Source: Clostridium thermarum
Lineage (GTDB): Bacteria; Bacillota; Clostridia; Clostridiales; Clostridiaceae
Length of the DNA stretch: 64,000 nucleotides
NCBI RefSeq assembly: GCF_006351925.1
Contig: NZ_CP040924.1
Coordinates: 1,262,001-1,326,000 of the forward strand
Reading direction: 5' to 3'
Part shown: positions 62,644-64,000 of the stretch, piece after piece
Numbering within the stretch: the stretch's first letter is position 1
How the letters are laid out: each line of letters starts with the position of its first letter
Notes under the pieces: generated by a model
Told to the model about the DNA's origin: nothing
Databases searched by the model: none
What the model saw: the letters and a program-made list of their open reading frames with translations, nothing else
Made by a program: the position numbers and the translations under genes

Positions 62644-64000
62644 TTGAGAATATCAGATGAAATAATCCAAAGGGTAAAAGAGGAAAATGACGTAGTGGAC
62701 GTGATTTCTGAGGTTGTAAAGCTAAAGCGAGCAGGAAGAAACTATATGGGATTATGTCCTTTTCATCGAGAAAAGTCTCCGTCTTTTAGTGTTTCTGTTG
62801 ATAAGCAAATATATAAATGCTTTGGTTGTGGTGAAAGCGGTAATGTTTTTACCTTTGTTATGAAAAACCGAAACATTGATTTTGTTGAAGCTGTCAAATA
62901 TTTAGCCAATAGAGCAAATATAACTATTGAGTATGATGATTATAAAACCAGAGTTTTAGAAGATCAAAAAGAGAGGCTCTATAGTGTAAATGTTGAGGCA
63001 GCAAGATTTTTTTACAGTAATTTATTAAGGAGTAAAAAATCACAGGAATACTTCTCTGCCAGAGGAATATCTGTAAGCACAGTTAAAAGATTTGGGTTGG
63101 GGTTTGCACCGGACTCATGGCATGACTTGATGAATGCTTTAAAAAGAAAAGGTTTTTCAGAGCTGGATATGCTGAATGTAGGCCTGGTAATTAAGAGCGA
63201 GAAGGGAAATATATACGACAGGTTCAGAAACAGAGTTATGTTTCCGGTATTCGACTACAGAGGGAAGGTCATAGGCTTTGGGGGAAGAGTTCTTGACGAT
63301 TCAAAACCAAAGTACCTCAACTCTCCTGAAAGTTTAATATTTCAAAAAGGTACGAACTTATACGGACTCAATTTTGCACTGAAACACAATAATAACAGAA
63401 CGTTTATAATTGTTGAAGGCTACATGGATTGCATTTCTCTGCATCAGCATGGCATTACTAACGCTGTTGCGTCATTGGGAACAGCTCTTACTGTTCAACA
63501 GGCGAAGTTATTAAAAAGGTATGGGGACAAAATAGTAATCTCATATGATGCGGATGCAGCAGGTCAAGCAGCAACCATAAGAGGTTTGGAGATTTTAAGA
63601 AAAGAAGGGTTTGACGTAAAAGTGTTAACTGTACCTTCCGGAAAGGATCCGGATGAGTTCATAAGAGCAAATGGAAAGGAAGCCTTTTTGAGGTTAGTGG
63701 AAAATGCACTGCCCTTAATGGACTACAAAATAAAAAAGGCTGCGGAAGGCCTAAATTTCAATGACAGTGAAGAAGTGATTAAATATGTGAAAAAGGTAAC
63801 GGAATCACTGGCAGATCTAAATCCAGTAGAAAAGGATGTCTATATAAGTAAAATATCTCAGCAAACTGGGATTAAAGAACAGGCTATTTATGATTTACTT
63901 AAAGGAGAACTTAGTAAAAGCAATGAAGCAGCATATACAATGAATAGTATGCCTGCTTTTGGACAAAAATTATATGTAGAACCGGCTCATATTAAGGCGG
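62644..64000 (+). CDS. dnaG: DNA primase DnaG, 3' end beyond the window
   Basis: At least 452 codons, open to the last base. Starts RISDEIIQRVKEENDVVDVI at TTG 62644 after AGGTGGG. The zinc domain has C38, H41, C59 and C62 (CPFHREK, CFGCGES). The TOPRIM domain begins near residue 255 with FIIVEGYMDC (Glu at about 258), followed by VISYDADAAG and GKDPDEFIRANG. It makes primers for replication; rpoD usually follows. The gene is normal as far as it can be seen. Confidence 0.95.
   Translation, partial: MRISDEIIQRVKEENDVVDVISEVVKLKRAGRNYMGLCPFHREKSPSFSVSVDKQIYKCFGCGESGNVFTFVMKNRNIDFVEAVKYLANRANITIEYDDYKTRVLEDQKERLYSVNVEAARFFYSNLLRSKKSQEYFSARGISVSTVKRFGLGFAPDSWHDLMNALKRKGFSELDMLNVGLVIKSEKGNIYDRFRNRVMFPVFDYRGKVIGFGGRVLDDSKPKYLNSPESLIFQKGTNLYGLNFALKHNNNRTFIIVEGYMDCISLHQHGITNAVASLGTALTVQQAKLLKRYGDKIVISYDADAAGQAATIRGLEILRKEGFDVKVLTVPSGKDPDEFIRANGKEAFLRLVENALPLMDYKIKKAAEGLNFNDSEEVIKYVKKVTESLADLNPVEKDVYISKISQQTGIKEQAIYDLLKGELSKSNEAAYTMNSMPAFGQKLYVEPAHIKA

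Overview
The window is a low-GC, endospore-forming Firmicute chromosome, most likely Clostridium sensu stricto or a close relative. Support comes from spore genes throughout (spoIVFA/B-like pair, gpr, spoIIP, yqfC/yqfD, a CotS-type protein), Gram-positive AGGAGG-type ribosome binding sites, frequent TTG/GTG starts, a CIRCE-hrcA-grpE-dnaK-dnaJ locus, and the usual clostridial order rng-rplU-prp-rpmA-obg-yhbY-nadD-yqeK and ybeY-dgkA-cdd-era-recO ... dnaG. The species cannot be fixed from the sequence alone.

Region 1 (1-9890) is accessory DNA. It holds a decayed IS1182-type transposase, a recombinase tail, a divergent HTH gene facing a two-gene heterodimeric ABC exporter, a YefM/RelE-type toxin-antitoxin operon with a strong palindromic operator lying between two scraps of a phage tail module, a PAS-PAS-GGDEF-HD-GYP cyclic-di-GMP protein, and a nest of broken insertion sequences (a zinc-ribbon/transposase chimera, an IS21-type istA start and the 28-nt end of an IS30 element).

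Region 2 (9890-23690) is a long conserved block: spoIVFA/B-like pair, the two-gene radical-SAM/DUF2344 unit, RNase G, the L21 leader with rplU-prp-rpmA, obg, yhbY, nadD, yqeK, an LCP protein, an RluA-family synthase and, convergently, a DacF-type carboxypeptidase. Region 3 (23690-30115) has comEA and comEC separated by an unusual group: a small membrane protein, a DUF3267 protein with an HExxH motif, a P-type-ATPase-like protein that has lost most catalytic motifs, and an unknown 97-residue protein. Region 4 (30128-46303) runs holA, rpsT (opposite strand), gpr, spoIIP, lepA, hemW, the heat-shock operon, prmA, rsmE, mtaB and hinT.

Region 5 (46323-48048) is an apparently intact IS30-family insertion flanked by a 12-bp direct repeat, placed between hinT and rpsU. 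Region 6 (48192-64000) carries rpsU, yqeY, yqfC, yqfD, pgpH, ybeY, a DgkA-PAP2 fusion, cdd, era, recO (with an apparent CTG start), a DUF4342 protein, a CcpN-like regulator, ppdK, a CotS-like gene, dgt and the start of dnaG, which runs off the window.

The most unexplained structure is a family of composite intergenic repeats. Blocks of AT-rich TAATGAGTAAT-type tracts bracket interchangeable small hairpins (AAATTCAGC..GCTGAATTT, TAGGCATGC..GCATGCC, AGATTTTTC..GAAAAATCT). They recur upstream of spoIVFA, nadD, rluA, gpr, prmA, mtaB and the ATPase-like gene. No CRISPR array, tRNA or rRNA gene was recognised.
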